NCBI GenBank assembly: GCA_965652145.1
Contig: CBFGTV010000116.1
Location: 1-6,751 of the forward strand
Direction of reading: 5' to 3'
Length of the DNA: 6,751 bases
Source: CBFGTV01 sp965652145
Lineage (GTDB): Bacteria > Bacillota > Clostridia > Peptostreptococcales > Natronincolaceae
The notes beneath the pieces are model-generated. The model was not told the DNA's origin, did not search any database, and saw only the letters and a list, made by a program, of their open reading frames with translations. Made by a program: the position numbers and the translations under genes. Of the stretch, positions 1 through 6,699 are shown in pieces; the first letter of the stretch is position 1; each line of letters opens with the position of its first letter.

Positions 1-60
1 AGATTTGTTGACTATTTATACGTAAATGTTGAATATTTAATTTTCCTCACTAATAAATTT

Positions 61-74
61 TGAATTTGTATTGA
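61..74 (+). promoter_or_regulatory. Candidate upstream ArgR box
   Basis: TGAATTTGTATTGA matches TGAATWWWWATTCA at 12 of 14 positions. It lies about 80 bases upstream of the promoter-overlapping box. Poorer look-alikes start at 30 (TGAATATTTAATTT) and 120 (TGAATAAATATATCA, one base too long). Several spaced boxes would fit cooperative repressor binding with looping, but this rests on pattern matching in AT-rich DNA. Confidence 0.3.
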
Positions 75-142
75 TCCTTGCTTATCCAGAATACGCAAAA
101 TATAATTTGAAAATATTTTTGAATAAATATATCAAAAAATGA

Positions 143-171
143 TTGCATATTTATACACATCCTTTTATAAT
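143..171 (+). promoter_or_regulatory. Putative sigma-A promoter of argG
   Basis: A perfect -10 hexamer, TATAAT, lies at 166-171. TTGCAT at 143-148 is a weak -35 candidate (only TTG matches consensus) at the ideal 17-base spacing. Transcription would start near 178, giving a leader of about 30 bases. That is too short for a T-box or riboswitch, so arginine control would have to act on the promoter. Confidence 0.55.
144..157 (+). promoter_or_regulatory. Candidate ArgR/AhrC operator overlapping the argG -35 region
   Basis: TGCATATTTATACA matches the known ARG-box pattern TGAATWWWWATTCA at 12 of 14 positions and is nearly palindromic. It overlaps the -35 hexamer and spacer of the argG promoter, where a bound arginine repressor would block RNA polymerase. 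The surrounding DNA is very AT-rich, so chance similarity is possible. Confidence 0.4.
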
Positions 172-206
172 ATTATTTATAAGATGATTATTTGGAGGGA
201 AAAATT

Positions 207-1442
207 ATGCAGAATGAAAAAGTCGTGTTGGCCTATTCTGGTGGTTTAGATACATCGGTCATTCTAAAATGGTTGGAAAATACTTATCAGTATGATGTTA
301 TAGCAGTATGTGTTGATGTAGGTCAGGGGGAGGATTTAAGCATAGTTAAAGAGAAGGCCCTTTCTACAGGTGCTATTAAGGCCTATGTCGTGGATGTAAG
401 GGAAGAGTTTGTTACCGACTATATTTTTCCTACTCTAAAGGCCCATGCGGTTTATGAGGATGATTATTTACTTGGTACCTCCTTTGCCAGACCTTTAATT
501 GCAAAAAAACTAGTTGAAATCGCTGAGAAGGAGGGGGCCGTTGCAATTGCCCATGGTGCCACAGGAAAAGGAAATGATCAGGTACGCTTTGAAGCTACCA
601 TCAAGGCAATGAATCCTAAGCTTAAAATAATTGCCCCCTGGAGAGTATGGAACCTGAAATCCAGGGAAGATTGTATTGACTATGCCTTAAAAAATAATAT
701 TCCGATTCCTGTTACAAAGAAGGATATCTACAGCCGTGATCAAAATATCTGGCATCTAAGCCATGAAGGCGGAAATCTTGAGGATCCATGGAATGAACAT
801 GACAGCAGTATTTATAAAATGACTACCGCTCCAGAGGATGCCCCTGATGAACCCACCTATGTGGAGATTCAATTTGAAAAGGGCATTCCTGTAGCAATCA
901 ATGGTGTAAAATATAGCCCTGTTGATATGATTGCCTACTTAAATAAAATTGGCGGTGCCAATGGAATCGGTGTAATTGATATTGTTGAGAATCGTCTCGT
1001 GGGGATGAAATCAAGAGGCGTCTATGAAACCCCAGGGGGAACAATTTTGTTCCAAGCCCATAAGGCCCTTGAAAAACTGACACTGGATCGTGCAACTTTG
1101 AATTTTAAAAAGATCGTTGCAGAAAAATATGCCCAATTGGTATATGATGGGCTATGGTTTACGCCTTTAAAGGAGGCCCTTGATCAATTTGTTGATAGTA
1201 CCCAGGAATATGTTAGTGGGCTGGTAAGGCTAAAGCTGTATAAGGGAACCTGCCTAGCTGTGGGCACTTCGTCTCCTTATTCCCTATACAACGAAGAATT
1301 TGTAACCTTCGGAGAAGATGAAGTATATAATCAACAGGATGCAGAAGGCTTCATTAATCTCTTTACATTACCCTTAACCATCAGGGCCTTGAAGAGAATG
1401 GAGGGTCAGGAAAAGGAAGAGGAAATTAAAAACATTATATAG
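207..1442 (+). CDS. argG: Argininosuccinate synthase
   Basis: This cytosolic enzyme joins citrulline and aspartate, using ATP, to make argininosuccinate, the penultimate step of arginine synthesis. The 411-residue protein has the usual family length. The N-terminal nucleotide-binding loop AYSGGLDTS lies at residues 9-17. The family signature around ATGKGNDQVRFE (about 118-129) and the conserved stretch SRDQNIWHLSHEGGNLEDP (176-194) are intact, with no frameshift or missing core motif. The ATG at 207 is chosen because GGAGGG at 194-199 sits 7 bases upstream. An in-frame TTG at 192 would place that binding site inside the gene. The gene has its own promoter and terminator and appears monocistronic. 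argH, often its downstream partner, does not follow; a malic enzyme gene on the opposite strand does. Identification is secure from family motifs. Confidence 0.97.
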   Translation: MQNEKVVLAYSGGLDTSVILKWLENTYQYDVIAVCVDVGQGEDLSIVKEKALSTGAIKAYVVDVREEFVTDYIFPTLKAHAVYEDDYLLGTSFARPLIAKKLVEIAEKEGAVAIAHGATGKGNDQVRFEATIKAMNPKLKIIAPWRVWNLKSREDCIDYALKNNIPIPVTKKDIYSRDQNIWHLSHEGGNLEDPWNEHDSSIYKMTTAPEDAPDEPTYVEIQFEKGIPVAINGVKYSPVDMIAYLNKIGGANGIGVIDIVENRLVGMKSRGVYETPGGTILFQAHKALEKLTLDRATLNFKKIVAEKYAQLVYDGLWFTPLKEALDQFVDSTQEYVSGLVRLKLYKGTCLAVGTSSPYSLYNEEFVTFGEDEVYNQQDAEGFINLFTLPLTIRALKRMEGQEKEEEIKNII

Positions 1443-1454
1443 TGGAATAAAATA

Positions 1455-1482
1455 GGCTGTCTTTAAAAGACAGCCCATTTTT
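1455..1482 (+). terminator. Intrinsic terminator of argG, possibly bidirectional
   Basis: GGCTGTCTTT at 1455-1464 pairs with AAAGACAGCC at 1466-1475. In practice this is a GC-rich 7-bp core with a small AT loop, followed by CATTTTT. It begins 13 bases after the argG stop. Read from the other strand, the stem is followed by TATTTTATT, so it may also end the convergent malic enzyme transcript. Confidence 0.85.
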
Positions 1483-1516
1483 AATTTCTAGCAATCGCTA
1501 AATGCATTGAAAAAAT

Positions 1517-2695
1517 CTAAATTCTGGCGACCCCTGACCGCTTAGCTGCCTCGGCCACTGCCTTGGCGACTTCCTCAGCAACCCTTTTATCCAGGGCATC
1601 GGGTATAACATAATCTTCTTTTAAATCTTGCTCTGGTATCATATTAGCAATGGCATAGGCAGCAGCAACCTTCATATCATCATTGATATCAGCTGCCCTG
1701 ACATCCAAAGCACCCCTGAATATTCCCGGGAAGGCCAAAACATTATTAACCTGATTGGGGAAATCTGATCTACCCGTCCCTACAATTTTGGCCCCTGCCT
1801 TAATTGCTAAATCAGGCATAATTTCCGGAATGGGATTGGCCATGGCAAATACGATGGCATTTGGATTCATGCTGGCCACCATTTCTTCATCCACAATGTT
1901 TCCAGCAGATACGCCTATAAATACATCGGCCCCCTTCATAGCATCCCTTAGGGCACCTTGTTTTCCCTGTCTATTGGTGATTTCAGCCAGTTGAACCTTA
2001 AGCCAGTTGTTGTTGGCATCTGAATCCCTGTAAAGGATTCCCTCTTTATCACATACAATAATATTGGCTGCACCTAATGCAATCAGCATCCTTACAATGG
2101 CACTGCCTGCAGCACCAGCACCGTTAACAACAATATTGACATCTTTAATACTCTTTTTAACAAGCTTTAATGCATTGATAAGCCCTGCCGATACTACAAT
2201 GGCCGTACCATGCTGGTCATCATGAAAGACCGGAATATCCAATTCTTTTTTCAGTCGCTCCTCTATTTCTATGCATCTGGGTGCAGAAATATCTTCAAGA
2301 TTAATCCCTCCAAAGGTGGGCGCAATTCTTTTAACGGTTTCCACAATCTCATCAACGTCCTTGGTATCAAGACAAATTGGAAAGGCATCAACCCCTGCAA
2401 AGGCCTTAAACAAAACCGCCTTCCCTTCCATAACGGGCATGCCAGCCTCGGGCCCAATATCACCTAAGCCCAATACAGCGGTGCCATCGGTTACAACTGC
2501 AACCAGATTACCCTTGGCTGTATATTTGTATATGTTTTCTTTATTTTCATGAATCAGCTTGCAGGGCTCTGCCACCCCAGGGGTATAGGCCAAGCTTAAA
2601 TCATCCTTGTTTTCAATCTTTACCTTGCTCTCAACCGACAATTTCCCCTTTTTTTCTTCATGAATTTTAAGGGACAAGCTCTGATAATCTAACAT
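1517..2695 (-). CDS. NAD(P)-dependent malic enzyme, short bacterial form
   Basis: Malic enzyme oxidatively decarboxylates malate to pyruvate with a divalent metal and NAD(P), linking the dicarboxylic acids to pyruvate in the cytosol. The 392-residue protein has the length of the short bacterial form and lacks the phosphotransacetylase-like extension of the long MaeB type. Visible motifs are AYTPGVAEPC (36-45, predicted catalytic Tyr37), MEGKAVLFKAFAG (89-101, predicted Lys92), NLEDISAP (132-139, metal-ligand region), FHDDQHGTAIV (157-167, metal site), the Rossmann loop GAGAAG (192-197), and FPNQVNNVLAFPGIFRGALD (312-331). The ATG at 2695 is chosen over the earlier in-frame ATGs at 2746 and 2743 because AAAGGAGG (GGAGG at 2703-2707) lies 7 bases upstream. 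The LysR-type gene is divergent, suggesting specific regulation. NAD versus NADP preference cannot be settled from these motifs. Confidence 0.95.
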   Translation of the reverse strand: MLDYQSLSLKIHEEKKGKLSVESKVKIENKDDLSLAYTPGVAEPCKLIHENKENIYKYTAKGNLVAVVTDGTAVLGLGDIGPEAGMPVMEGKAVLFKAFAGVDAFPICLDTKDVDEIVETVKRIAPTFGGINLEDISAPRCIEIEERLKKELDIPVFHDDQHGTAIVVSAGLINALKLVKKSIKDVNIVVNGAGAAGSAIVRMLIALGAANIIVCDKEGILYRDSDANNNWLKVQLAEITNRQGKQGALRDAMKGADVFIGVSAGNIVDEEMVASMNPNAIVFAMANPIPEIMPDLAIKAGAKIVGTGRSDFPNQVNNVLAFPGIFRGALDVRAADINDDMKVAAAYAIANMIPEQDLKEDYVIPDALDKRVAEEVAKAVAEAAKRSGVARI

Positions 2696-2763
2696 TATAC
2701 TTCCTCCTTTTACTTTTTCTTTGCCACTCCCAATGTTATTCATCATGTTTAAAGTCTTTGTGC

Positions 2764-2841
2764 TTGATATTTGATGATATCAAAATTTCGCTCTAATGAT
2801 ATAAAGTTTCATTTTCTATGGATAAATATATCATATCAAAA
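2764..2841. promoter_or_regulatory. Candidate LysR-type operator region with TGATAT/ATATCA repeats
   Basis: The divergent intergenic region contains the perfect 15-bp palindrome TTTGATGATATCAAA (2770-2784), which also fits the T-N11-A rule for LysR-type binding sites. It is nested in a wider inverted repeat, TTGATAT (2764-2770) and ATATCAA (2777-2783). Further copies of the hexamer occur at 2797-2802 (TGATAT), 2828-2833 and 2833-2838 (ATATCA). Several half-sites between a LysR-type gene and its divergent neighbour are the expected layout for autoregulation and target control. AT-richness lowers certainty. Confidence 0.5.
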
Positions 2842-2852
2842 CAACCTATAAA

Positions 2853-2881
2853 TTAATATTATATTTTTTCTATGATATAAT
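2853..2881 (+). promoter_or_regulatory. Putative promoter of the LysR-family gene
   Basis: A perfect TATAAT at 2876-2881 has a 4-of-6 -35 match, TTAATA at 2853-2858, at 17-base spacing. Transcription would start near 2888, just upstream of the ribosome binding site. A TGATAT copy at 2873-2878 overlaps the -10 hexamer, which would allow autorepression. Confidence 0.5.
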
Positions 2882-2910
2882 AGTTTTAAGCTATGGTAGG
2901 AGGATATGGA

Positions 2911-3792
2911 ATGGAATTTAGGCAGCTTCAATATTTTAGAACGGTTTGTCAATTAAATACGATTACCCGGGCGGCAGAAAAGCTTCATGTATCTCAGCCC
3001 TCTATAACTAACTCGATCAAAAACCTTGAAGAAGAGCTGGGAGTCAGGCTTTTCGATCGTAGCAAAAAGCAATTGCGACTTACCCCTGAAGGGCAATTTT
3101 TTCTGGAGCGTGTAGAGGGCATTTTAAATTCAATGGAGGACACCCTGGCTGAAATGCAGGACTATAAGGATTTGAAAAAAGGAACCTTGAAAATCGGCGT
3201 TCCACCAATGATCGGTACTTTTTTGTTTCCTAAAATTTTTGTATCCTTTAAAAACTATTATCCTGAAATTGAACTGGTCATTGTTGAGGAGGGCTCCCTT
3301 ACAACCACTAAAATGGTTGAAAATGAAGAGCTTAATTTGGCTATTATTATTTTACCTGAATCTGCTAATTCTCTGGAAAGTCTATTACTGTTGAAAAGCG
3401 AAATGCTGGTATGCTTGAATAAGTACCATCCCCTATGCGAAAAGCCACAGCTAAGTATGGAAGATATAAAGGATGAACCGATGATTATGCTCAAAGAGGG
3501 CTTTTATCATAGAAAAAAAATAATGGATTACTTTAACAACTGTGGAATCAAACCCAATGTCATTTTATCATCCAATCAATTGGAAACCATCAAGAGTGTT
3601 GTATCGAAGGGGATTGGAATTTCACTATTGCTAAAGGAGATTATAGAAAATGATGATCGAGTTATCGGTCGCTCCTTAAAACAAACTATTCATATTCCCA
3701 TTGGTCTGGTCTGGAAAAGGAATAGATATTTATCTAATGCCTCTAAAATTTTTATCGATTTTATTAAGGATTCCTTTATAAAGCAGGATTGA
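2911..3792 (+). CDS. LysR-family transcriptional regulator
   Basis: This 293-residue DNA-binding protein has the normal LysR-family length. The N-terminal winged helix-turn-helix covers about residues 3-62. Its recognition region reads ITRAAEKLHVSQPSITNSI (18-36), followed by the family hallmark LEEELGVRLFDR (39-50) and LTPEG (57-61). The rest is the linker and periplasmic-binding-protein-like effector domain, which begins near KKGTLKIGVPP (89-99). The ATG at 2911 is chosen because AGGAGG at 2898-2903 lies 7 bases upstream; an in-frame ATG at 2893 has no such site. It is divergent from the malic enzyme gene, so control of malate metabolism in the manner of MleR-type regulators is plausible. 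The ligand cannot be read from sequence. No frameshift or truncation is visible. Confidence 0.93.
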   Translation: MEFRQLQYFRTVCQLNTITRAAEKLHVSQPSITNSIKNLEEELGVRLFDRSKKQLRLTPEGQFFLERVEGILNSMEDTLAEMQDYKDLKKGTLKIGVPPMIGTFLFPKIFVSFKNYYPEIELVIVEEGSLTTTKMVENEELNLAIIILPESANSLESLLLLKSEMLVCLNKYHPLCEKPQLSMEDIKDEPMIMLKEGFYHRKKIMDYFNNCGIKPNVILSSNQLETIKSVVSKGIGISLLLKEIIENDDRVIGRSLKQTIHIPIGLVWKRNRYLSNASKIFIDFIKDSFIKQD

Positions 3793-3848
3793 TAAAATTC
3801 CAATGTAGTATTTTAAGTAGCAGAGCGACCTACCAACCTTGTTGATAC

Positions 3849-3891
3849 AAAATAAGGATCATGGGTTTTATCACTCAATGATCCTTATTTT
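3849..3891. terminator. Bidirectional terminator between convergent genes
   Basis: AAAATAAGGATCAT (3849-3862) pairs perfectly over 14 bp with ATGATCCTTATTTT (3878-3891), leaving a 15-base loop. The ends of the stem give a U-tract on either strand. It sits between the convergent ends of the LysR-family gene (3792) and the reductase-like gene (3899), so it can end both transcripts. Confidence 0.88.
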
Positions 3892-3898
3892 CTTAAAT

Positions 3899-4984
3899 TT
3901 AACTCCCCTGCTTTACAGCAAGGTCTATGTTTTTAATCACCTTTTCAATATGGGCCTTATCGACCACCCGCTCAAAGCTCCTTAAACCTGCAAGCCGGAA
4001 GCCATGCTTCTGGGCCAGTCCTTTTATTTCATCAACCTTTTCTAGTTCTATTTCTCTCCCCAGGCTATAGCACTCATATTTTTGCTCTAGTGCCAATATC
4101 ATAGTTTCTGCCATACATGCATAGGCCAGACCAGGCGGAAAACCAAAATTAAAACCAAAATTGGTTCCCTTTGGTACTTCGATCACACCACCCTCAATGA
4201 CTAAAACGTCCTTTCTCTTTTCTTGTACCTGCCTGGAAACATCCCTTGGTCTTGCAACATCACATACAACAGCACCGGTTTTAATAAATTCCGGTTCGAT
4301 AATCTCATGAACACTACTGGTGACGGTAATAACAACATCAGCGTTTTCAATTCCCTGTTTGATACTGGTATTAACATAGATATGCTTATTTAAATATTTT
4401 TTTTCTAATTGATCCTTAAGCTGATTAAGCTGGTGAATATTCCTGCCTATTAAATGAATTTCGGTCGCTTCACGACATGCCAGTTCGGCGCAGACCTTGC
4501 CAATTGATCCGTTGGCTCCAATAACTGCTACTACGCAATCAGACAGCTTCCTTCCAAGCAATCGGCAGGCCTCCCTTGTGGCTTCATAGGCCGCTGCAAC
4601 GGTATAGGTATTTCCTGTGGTTACGGGAATATTCAAAGCCTTGGCAATGCTGATTCCTGCATCCCCTACAATGGATGTAAAGGCTCCTAGTCCTAATATT
4701 TGGGCGCCCAATTCTTCAGCGATTTTTCCAGCCCTGATGATTTTATTAATCACCTGCTCCTCTGGTAATGCCAGCATCTGTTTCGATGTAAGGGGTACTC
4801 CGATAAACCAACCCTCCGCCTGCTTTTCAGCACTGCTTAAATTGTTAATGGAGGAAACCGGTGAGGGCGGGATTTTTTCAATAATTTTTTCTACAAGGGC
4901 CTCTGGAAGATACTTTAATAATTTATACTTTCGGTAGATATCATTAATATGAATGGGATGTATTAAAAATGCAAACCGGTCCAT
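3899..4984 (-). CDS. Acyl-ACP reductase-like (AAR-like) Rossmann dehydrogenase
   Basis: The 361-residue protein resembles cyanobacterial long-chain acyl-ACP reductase (about 340 residues), which reduces acyl thioesters to aldehydes with NADPH. Recalled similarities, in matching order, are an EGWFI region (57-61), LGAFTSIVG (99-107), TTGNTYT (122-128), the nucleotide-binding loop VIGANGSIG (154-162), VIEGGVIE (262-269), YACMAETMILALE (288-300), and SLGREIELEKVDEI with KHGF near the C-terminus. Cys290 lies where the cyanobacterial enzyme has its acyl-accepting cysteine (ACFAEAM), supporting thioester chemistry. Such proteins are often labelled amino acid or shikimate dehydrogenase-like, so the substrate is open. 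No signal peptide or membrane segment is evident. The ATG overlaps the aminotransferase stop (TAATG), with AAGGGGGTG just upstream, so translation is probably coupled. Family membership is fairly sure; an acyl-ACP substrate is inference. Confidence 0.82.
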   Translation of the reverse strand: MDRFAFLIHPIHINDIYRKYKLLKYLPEALVEKIIEKIPPSPVSSINNLSSAEKQAEGWFIGVPLTSKQMLALPEEQVINKIIRAGKIAEELGAQILGLGAFTSIVGDAGISIAKALNIPVTTGNTYTVAAAYEATREACRLLGRKLSDCVVAVIGANGSIGKVCAELACREATEIHLIGRNIHQLNQLKDQLEKKYLNKHIYVNTSIKQGIENADVVITVTSSVHEIIEPEFIKTGAVVCDVARPRDVSRQVQEKRKDVLVIEGGVIEVPKGTNFGFNFGFPPGLAYACMAETMILALEQKYECYSLGREIELEKVDEIKGLAQKHGFRLAGLRSFERVVDKAHIEKVIKNIDLAVKQGS

Positions 4985-6386
4985 TATTTCACCCCCTTGG
5001 TCAGGGAATTGAAAAGGTTCTTTCCAGATTGCAGGGTCATTCCTGTCAAGCTGAGCCTTTTTTGTAGTATGCTTTTTAAACTATTTATAAAATAGTCTAT
5101 TTCCTCATAGGAGACGATTAAAGGAGGCTCCACCCTAATCACTTGTGGATTATTTAGCGTGTAAGCTGTAACAATTTGATATTGATTAAGCAGTTCAGAG
5201 GCAATCATTCCACCTGTGTATTCAGTTAAAAGATCTTCTCCAGGCATATATTTTCTCATAAAGCTACTCCCCAGCTCTTTAAATTCGATCCCAATCATGA
5301 GTCCCCTTCCTCTGACTTCTTTAATCAAACCGTGATCTTTTTGCAAATTTTTTAGCTTTTCAAGGAAGTATTCTCCCTTTTCAGCAGCCTGATTTATGAG
5401 ATTTTCCTCCTGAATTATCTCCAGAGTGGCAATGCCAGCAGCACAGGCCCATGTATTTCCTCCAAAGGTAGAGGTATGAAGCAGACATTTGTCAAGGCTT
5501 CCATATCCTTTCTTCCATACTTTTTCTGTTGCCATATAGGCTCCGATTGGCATAATGCCGCCACCAAGGGATTTAGCTATGCAAAGAATATCTGGCTCTA
5601 TTAATTCCTGTTGGCAGGCAAACCAATAACCAGTTCTTCCTAACCCTGTTTGAACTTCATCTATAATCAGTAAAATTCCCTTAGTCTTTAAAATGTCAGC
5701 AGCTTCTTTCAAATAACCCGTTGGAGGAAGGATTACCCCTCCTTCCCCCTGGATTGGTTCGATAATAAAGGCTGCAATATCATCATACCTGTCAACTACC
5801 TGTTGTAGGCTAGAAAGGTCTCCATAGATAACCTGTTCAGTCATTGGCATTAATGGATTAAAAAATTTTTTATATTTATCTCTTCCTGTTACTGAAAGGG
5901 CCCCATCGACTTTCCATGGAAGGAGCCTTTGCAATAGATTATTCTCGCTTTACCCGTAGCTATTTTAGCCAGTTTAATAGCCCCTTCCACAGCTTCAGCA
6001 CCACTATTGCAAAAAAAAGTATGCTTTAAATCACCAGGCGCTATTAAGGCCAAATTTTTTGCCAAGGCCACTGGAATGGCGTTGATTGAGGTTTGTAATA
6101 AATTCGGTAATTCCATTACCTGCTTTAGACTCTCAATAATTCCATCGTGATTATGACCAAGATTTAAGGCTCCATAGGCCCCTAAAAAGTCCAGATATAC
6201 CCTGTGGTTTTCATCCCACAGTTTATTTCCTTTAGCCTTTATGAACTTTTTATTAAGGCCCAAAAGCTTTAGTAATGTAACAAAATGGGAATTGATATAG
6301 CTCCTATGTCCTTCCTCGGTTTCCGCCTGAGTCATCTCTAAGGCTGAATCAATTGAAATTAACCTTTCTTCTGCAATTTTTTGCAT
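4984..6386 (-). pseudogene. PatA-like class III aminotransferase, split by a one-base frameshift
   Basis: This PLP-dependent class III aminotransferase resembles E. coli putrescine aminotransferase PatA (YgjG), which turns a terminal amine into an aldehyde using 2-oxoglutarate. The first frame, from ATG 6386 (AGGAAG at 6395-6400), runs to a stop at 5889. The second carries the rest to 4984. Adding one C to the CCCC run at 5901-5904 joins them exactly within FHGKSMGALSVTG, giving 467 residues against about 459 for PatA. Motifs are CNSGAEAVEGA (126-136), SFHGKS (155-160), EPIQGEGGVILPP (210-222), IIDEVQTGLGRTG (241-253, PLP-contacting Asp243), AKSLGGG with predicted Schiff-base Lys272, and HTSTFGGN (304-311). 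All catalytic positions survive, so the break is recent, a sequencing error, or bypassed by frameshifting. Substrate is unknown; ornithine- or GABA-type transaminase activity is possible. It is the first gene of a pair with the reductase-like gene. Confidence 0.88.
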
Positions 6387-6433
6387 TTTTATAACTTCCT
6401 TTCCTTTATGATTAAAGGATTATGATTCCTTTG

Positions 6434-6461
6434 TATTTAGAGTAATTTCCATTTTTATCAA
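6434..6461 (-). promoter_or_regulatory. Weak candidate promoter of the aminotransferase/reductase pair
   Basis: On the - strand, TTGATA (6461-6456) lies 16 bases before TAAATA (6439-6434). The -35 is good but the -10 is poor. A small inverted repeat, AAAGGA (6414-6419) and TCCTTT (6427-6432), lies just downstream near the expected transcription start and could be an operator. If this promoter is used, the hairpin/T9 element at 6477-6530 lies outside the transcript. Confidence 0.3.
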
Positions 6462-6476
6462 GTTTTATTCGATAAT

Positions 6477-6530
6477 AAAAAAAAAGCCGCCCTTGGGCCG
6501 GCAAGGCATGGTATATTTTAACCATGCCTT
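6477..6530 (-). terminator. Tandem hairpins with T9 tract: orphan terminator, attenuator or sRNA end
   Basis: Reading the - strand, AAGGCATGGT (6530-6521) pairs perfectly over 10 bp with ACCATGCCTT (6512-6503). An imperfect GC-rich hairpin (6502-6486, GCCG against CGGC outer stem) and nine T's (6485-6477) follow directly. CCTTG (6506-6502) and CAAGG (6495-6491) could instead pair with each other, disrupting both hairpins. The tRNA unit already has a terminator at 6584-6611, so this element is a backup terminator, the end of a small RNA, or a leader attenuator of the aminotransferase gene, which starts 90 bases further on. Confidence 0.6.
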
Positions 6531-6583
6531 TCTTGTTCATATGAATTTAAAATTTTTTGACGAATATTACAGTTCAAAAAAAT

Positions 6584-6611
6584 AAAAAACGCCTATAGTT
6601 GGCGTCTTTTT
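6584..6611 (-). terminator. Intrinsic terminator of the tRNA unit
   Basis: On the - strand ACGCC (6605-6601) pairs with GGCGT (6593-6589) around a 7-base loop, followed by TTTTTATTTTTTT. A/T pairs flank the stem across a single mismatch. It begins about 10 bases after the CCA end of the tRNA-Phe gene, so it ends the tRNA transcript. Confidence 0.8.
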
Positions 6612-6615
6612 AAAT

Positions 6616-6691
<76 letters not shown>

Positions 6692-6699
6692 AAATAAAA

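Noticed and set aside
192..206. TTG at 192 as an earlier argG start.
   Set aside because: The only good ribosome binding site (194-199) would then lie inside the coding region. The ATG at 207 has ideal spacing and the normal family N-terminus.
1489..1500. Small inverted repeat TAGC-AATC-GCTA downstream of the malic enzyme gene.
   Set aside because: The 4-bp arms are too short to support as a functional hairpin, and a better terminator lies next to it.
2210..2552. Overlapping open frames on both strands inside the malic enzyme gene, and similar ones inside argG, the LysR gene and the reductase-like gene.
   Set aside because: They are shadows of well-supported genes, with no recognisable motifs.
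2696..2746. A 17-residue N-terminal extension of the malic enzyme from ATG 2746.
   Set aside because: The extension contains the ribosome binding site of the ATG at 2695 and does not look like family sequence.
2700..2860. A sigma-A promoter for the malic enzyme gene on the - strand.
   Set aside because: TTGATA-like -35 hexamers exist but none has a convincing -10 at 16-18 bases, so no position is claimed.
5907..5934. The start MQRLLPWKVDG of the second aminotransferase frame as a real N-terminus.
   Set aside because: These residues are an out-of-frame reading of the FHGKSMG coding region. Genuine homology begins only at ALSVTG after the frameshift, and the N-terminal third of the enzyme would be missing.
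6412..6540. A 42-codon open frame on the - strand (starting MNKKGMVKIYH) across the hairpin/T9 element.
   Set aside because: It has no ribosome binding site, and its codons are made of hairpin arms and a T9 tract. It is better explained as RNA structure than as a gene.
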